In this document: one piece after another, positions 36,709 to 39,610 of the stretch | How the letters are laid out: every line of letters begins with the position of its first letter | Position numbering within the stretch: position 1 is the first letter of the stretch | Assembly: GCA_018066865.1 (NCBI GenBank) | Contig: JAGPVT010000190.1 | Span: 1-39,610, forward strand | DNA: 39,610 nt | Source of the DNA: Marinobacter sp. | GTDB taxonomy: Bacteria; Pseudomonadota; Gammaproteobacteria; Pseudomonadales; Oleiphilaceae | Reading direction: 5' to 3' | Position numbers and translations under genes: made by a program | The notes under the pieces: model-generated | Seen by the model: the letters and a program-made list of their open reading frames with translations, nothing else | What the model was told of the DNA's origin: nothing | The model's database searches: none

Positions 36709-39126
36709 TCAGCTTGGTAACCGGTGATTGAGTCTTAGCCACTCGGTAAACTCTCCGGCAGGAAGAGGGTGGCTATAAAAATAGCCCTGGGCGAAATCGC
36801 AGCTCTCCTGTTTGAGGAAGTGGGTTTGCGCCTCATCCTCAACGCCTTCGGCTATGATGGTCAGCCCCAGACTGTGAGCCATATTGATAATTGCGCGCAC
36901 AAGGGCCGCGTCCTCAGGCTCTTTCATCACATCCTGAACAAACGTTTTATCAATTTTGAGCGTATCAAAGGGGTAACTCTTGAGGTAGCTTAGTGCTGAG
37001 TAGCCGGTGCCAAAGTCATCGACGGCCAAGCGTATGCCCGCACGGTCCAGCTCCCTGAGAATCTCTGCTGTTTCTATCGAGTTATCAAGAAGGAGGCGCT
37101 CTGTGATTTCGAGTTCCAGCCGTTCGGGGGCCAGATCATTGCTGGACAGGGCGCGCATGACCGCTTTGGTAAAACCCGGGTCGCGAAACTGACGCGGCGA
37201 CACGTTAACTGATATGCCAATGTTCTGACCGGTTATCTCTGTCCACTCGGTTGCTGCACGACAAGCTTGCTCGAGCACCCATTCACCAATGGGGATAATA
37301 AGGCCGGTCTCCTCTGCCAGCGGGATAAAGCGATCAGGCATGATCATGCCCATAACCGGATTGTTCCAGCGAAGCAGCGCCTCCGCAGCGTGCAGAGAGC
37401 CGGTTTCCGTATCCACAATTGGCTGGAAGTAGAGCTCCATCTCCTGTAATTCGAGTGCCCGCCGCATACGGGACTCCATTTGCAGGCGCTCATGAGACAC
37501 TTCGGACATTTCCGGAGTGAAATGTGCGTAGGAGCTTTTGCCCTGGTGTTTTGCCTGATACATGGCGGCATCAGCGTGTTGAAGCAGGGTGCCGCTGTTG
37601 TCGGAATCCGTCGGGAAAATGGCAATGCCAATACTGGTGCTGACGAACACTTCCTGGCCGTTCAGCGAATAGGCAGGGGCAAAGTTCTCCAAAATGCGTT
37701 CCGCAACCTGTGAGGTCGATTCCGGGCCAGTGAGGCCCGGCAGGATAACAAGAAATTCGTCGCCGCCGAGTCGTGCCACCGTGCTGGTTCCGCGCAGACA
37801 GCTGGAGATTCTCCGGGCTGCTTCAATCAACAGATTGTCACCGGCGTCGTGGCCCAGTGTGTCGTTGATGTGTTTGAAGTTATCAAGGTCCAGAAACATC
37901 ACGCCAACCATGGAGTTCTCGCGCTTGGCTTGCGCCAAAGCCAGTTTGAGCCGGTCCAGAGCGAGCATGCGGTTGGGCAGGCCGGTCAGGATATCGTAAT
38001 TGGCCTGGCGCAGAAGCTGCTGCTCATAGCGCTTGCGAATACTGATATCCTCGCCAAGTATGAGATGGCCTGTGGTTTCACCTGACGCATCCTTTATAGG
38101 CGTTACGATCAACTGCTCCCAGAACCGCTCGCCATTGCGCCGTACGCTGTTAACTTCACCCTGCCAGACGCCGACACGCTGAACCTGCAACCGGATGGAT
38201 TGCCACAAATGGCGGTTTTCGCGGTTTTCCCTGTCGTCGCTACTTAAAGCGCCGGGATGCCGGCCGACAATCGATTTCGAATCATAACCTGTGAGCTGTG
38301 TGAACTTGTGGTTGGCGAACTCGACCCGCCACTGACGATCGCAGATAACAACGGAAGAGGGGCTTTGCTCGATGGCTTTGGTGAATTTGTGGATTTCCGC
38401 TGCATCCTTTTCCTGGCGCACCATGTCGTCGTTTAATCGTTCGCGCATTTGGTTAAACGCTTCGGTTACGCGCCCGATTTCATCGTTGCGGTGTGAGGGC
38501 GTATCCGGGCGATCGAGTGTGAGTGGAGTGCTGAGGTTTGCCAGGGAGAAGTCTTTTGCGTAGTTCGCCATCGTCGTCAGATGGCGAGTTACAAAGTGCT
38601 GGAACACCCATATGATCAGAATGGACACGAAAAAGGTTTTGAGGAATTCGGTGGCCATGATGATGCCAACTTTTTCCTTCATGTTTTGATAAACGCGATC
38701 CAGATCCGCTGTTACCGTTAGCTCGCCAAGCTTCAACGCTTTATCACCCTGGTGAATCAGGTCGAACTTGTGTGTCTGGGTATTGGCTCCACGGGGGATT
38801 TCGCCCATGACCAATTCGGAGTCGGGCTCAATGCCCAGCCGCAGATGAGCGATGTCGGGAAGGCTGAGAATACCCTCCATTTGGGTCTGGAGCAGTTTCT
38901 GATCAAGGGCCCAGAGACTTCTGGCGAGGCTGGAGGCATACCCGGACTCCACGACCTGCATGCGGCTATCAATCTGGGAAAGATCTTTGCGATAGTCGGA
39001 ATAGATTTGAATAGCAGAAGCGGTCAGGGTGAAAACCGAGCTGAATAAAAGTATCCAGGCGAGCAACCTGAAGGAAAGGGGAGAACCCTTGCGAAAACGT
39101 TGAAAACGCGTCGGTAATTTCGGCAT
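36709..39126 (-). CDS. Membrane sensor with HAMP, PAS, GGDEF and EAL domains (c-di-GMP turnover)
   Basis: 805 residues. TM1 is about 20-40, a periplasmic sensor region is 41-161, and TM2 is about 162-180 (FLKTFFVSILIIWVFQHFV). HAMP runs about 181-235, PAS about 250-375 (SSVVICDRQWRVEFANHKF), and GGDEF about 385-545 with GGDEF at 454-458. EAL runs about 555-800 with the EALLRW Glu at 582, and DDFGTGYSAL, LKIDKTF and EGVE intact. Both catalytic motifs look functional, so it could make or degrade c-di-GMP. The I-site position (RxxD five residues before GGDEF) reads RGTS, so product inhibition is probably lost. It is the apparent first gene of a unit with ackA and pta. The signal sensed is not known. 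Confidence 0.94.
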   Translation of the reverse strand: MPKLPTRFQRFRKGSPLSFRLLAWILLFSSVFTLTASAIQIYSDYRKDLSQIDSRMQVVESGYASSLARSLWALDQKLLQTQMEGILSLPDIAHLRLGIEPDSELVMGEIPRGANTQTHKFDLIHQGDKALKLGELTVTADLDRVYQNMKEKVGIIMATEFLKTFFVSILIIWVFQHFVTRHLTTMANYAKDFSLANLSTPLTLDRPDTPSHRNDEIGRVTEAFNQMRERLNDDMVRQEKDAAEIHKFTKAIEQSPSSVVICDRQWRVEFANHKFTQLTGYDSKSIVGRHPGALSSDDRENRENRHLWQSIRLQVQRVGVWQGEVNSVRRNGERFWEQLIVTPIKDASGETTGHLILGEDISIRKRYEQQLLRQANYDILTGLPNRMLALDRLKLALAQAKRENSMVGVMFLDLDNFKHINDTLGHDAGDNLLIEAARRISSCLRGTSTVARLGGDEFLVILPGLTGPESTSQVAERILENFAPAYSLNGQEVFVSTSIGIAIFPTDSDNSGTLLQHADAAMYQAKHQGKSSYAHFTPEMSEVSHERLQMESRMRRALELQEMELYFQPIVDTETGSLHAAEALLRWNNPVMGMIMPDRFIPLAEETGLIIPIGEWVLEQACRAATEWTEITGQNIGISVNVSPRQFRDPGFTKAVMRALSSNDLAPERLELEITERLLLDNSIETAEILRELDRAGIRLAVDDFGTGYSALSYLKSYPFDTLKIDKTFVQDVMKEPEDAALVRAIINMAHSLGLTIIAEGVEDEAQTHFLKQESCDFAQGYFYSHPLPAGEFTEWLRLNHRLPS

Positions 39127-39293
39127 GTTGTAACTTCAGCCACCCGGACCGGTTGATAAATGCTGACAGTCTATCACCAGCGGACTATAGCAGCCCCGCG
39201 CTCCAAATTCCCTGAAAATACGTGAAAAGACCTGTGGAATGTGTACGCCTCGGTGTTTACTGAATGTTTCGATTTAAAGAGTGATGTCGCCCA

Positions 39294-39307
39294 TTGACAC
39301 AGATCAA
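39294..39307 (+). promoter_or_regulatory. ANR/FNR-type binding site
   Basis: TTGACACAGATCAA matches the TTGAY-N4-ATCAA consensus for oxygen-sensing FNR/ANR regulators with both half-sites intact. It is centred near 39300.5, with a TAACCT -10-like element at 39329-39334 that gives a start near 39341. This is the class II activator geometry (-41.5) for the small gene at 39373. It is also 168-181 bp upstream of the divergent sensor-ackA-pta unit. Confidence 0.85.
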
Positions 39308-39372
39308 TATCGGTATTCAGGGGTGCCGTAACCTGAGCTTAATCAAGTTTGATATTGGGCAGGAGAAGAATT

Positions 39373-39528
39373 ATGTATATGGACGCAGTCGTATTCGCTG
39401 GAATTGCAACAGTTCTGCTGGTGGTCGTGTTTTTTGTTGGTATGGGAATATTTGTTATGCGCGATCAAAAGGCGCATGGCGGAGAGCAACAAAAGAAAGA
39501 GCTGAAGACTGGTAGAAAGGCAGTCTGA
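39373..39528 (+). CDS. 51-residue single-helix protein, CcoM-like cbb3 oxidase subunit candidate
   Basis: A small gene with an AGGAGA ribosome site 6-7 nt before its ATG (a second in-frame ATG is two codons later). Residues 5-29 form one hydrophobic helix (AVVFAGIATVLLVVVFFVGM, then GIFV); a charged, Lys/Gln-rich cytoplasmic tail follows (about 30-51). The pattern, an N-terminal Met-x-x-Asp-x-Val-Val-x-Ala-Gly and a helix ending in Gly-x-Phe then Asp, resembles CcoM, the short extra subunit described in the Pseudomonas stutzeri cbb3 oxidase. I recall that sequence only from memory. The ANR site upstream fits a low-oxygen respiratory role. It could instead be an unrelated small membrane protein. 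Confidence 0.7.
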   Translation: MYMDAVVFAGIATVLLVVVFFVGMGIFVMRDQKAHGGEQQKKELKTGRKAV

Positions 39529-39543
39529 AAAGGCTGTTTGGAG

Positions 39544-39567
39544 CTTTTAACAGTTTAAAAGATTTTT
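39544..39567 (+). terminator. Intrinsic terminator after the small membrane protein gene
   Basis: CTTTTAA (39544-39550), a 4-nt loop and TTAAAAG (39555-39561) are followed by ATTTTT (39562-39567), a U-run. The stem is AT-rich and so of modest strength. Confidence 0.55.
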
Positions 39568-39595
39568 GCTTCCAGAATTGCAATTCTGTGAAGCA
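39567..39595. repeat. Long palindrome at the window end
   Basis: TGCTTC (39567-39572), the 16-bp perfect palindrome CAGAATTGCAATTCTG (39573-39588), one bulged T, and GAAGCA (39590-39595). It would form a 14-bp cruciform or hairpin with almost no loop in DNA. The flanks (T run left, GAAA right) suit a bidirectional terminator for the small gene and an unseen converging gene. Confidence 0.6.
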
Positions 39596-39610
39596 GAAAT
39601 GGCGTCCCCT

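Noticed and set aside
39343..39354. A second FNR-like palindrome TCAAGTTTGA/ATCAAGTTTGAT near the small gene
   Set aside because: The half-sites are in reverse order (ATCAA-N2-TTGAT), so the spacing and orientation do not fit an FNR/ANR dimer site.

Overview
The window looks like chromosomal core DNA of a motile, polarly flagellated, respiratory marine gammaproteobacterium close to Marinobacter. I infer this from protein similarity to Pseudomonas and Marinobacter families, the moderately GC-rich codon use and the gene order. From the tRNA-Leu through der the order follows Pseudomonas aeruginosa: tRNA-Leu, queA, tgt, yajC, secD, secF, suhB, trmJ, cysE, iscR, iscS, [isc genes], ndk, rlmN, pilF, rodZ, ispG, hisS, yfgM, bamB, der. 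I recall that order from memory. I see no insertion sequences, phage genes, CRISPR arrays or integrases.

Layout. (1) 1-1323, minus strand: a membrane-anchored class III adenylate cyclase, cut by the window edge. (2) 1488-2051: a lone nitroreductase followed by a hairpin. (3) 2196-13696: an uninterrupted flagellar rod, hook, ring and junction cluster, flgBCDEFGHIJKL, with sigma-54 (RpoN) promoter motifs before flgB and before flgF. (4) 13735-19536: tRNA-Leu(CAA), queA and tgt (queuosine), yajC-secD-secF (Sec translocon), ended by a strong bidirectional terminator. (5) 19569-23925: suhB (minus), then trmJ, cysE, iscR and iscS. (6) 24008-33294: ndk, rlmN, pilW/pilF, rodZ, ispG, hisS, yfgM, bamB and der. 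(7) 33322-39126, minus strand: a GGDEF/EAL sensor protein, ackA and pta, apparently one transcription unit. (8) 39294-39595: a perfect ANR/FNR box driving a 51-residue single-helix protein resembling the CcoM subunit of cbb3 oxidase, with a terminator and a long palindrome at the window end.

Most of the window is ordinary housekeeping and flagellar DNA. Three departures stand out. First, the suhB ortholog, identified by synteny and sequence, has an intact frame but has lost nearly all catalytic metal-binding residues of inositol monophosphatase; it looks like a pseudoenzyme kept for another role, possibly rRNA antitermination. Second, the isc operon is reduced to iscR-iscS. The genes iscU, iscA, hscB, hscA, fdx and iscX are absent between iscS and ndk, and IscS lacks the roughly 22-residue C-terminal tail that docks IscU in E. 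coli, while IscR keeps all its cluster ligands. Third, a small ANR-controlled membrane protein gene lies divergent to a c-di-GMP/acetate-overflow operon, which suggests one low-oxygen control point.
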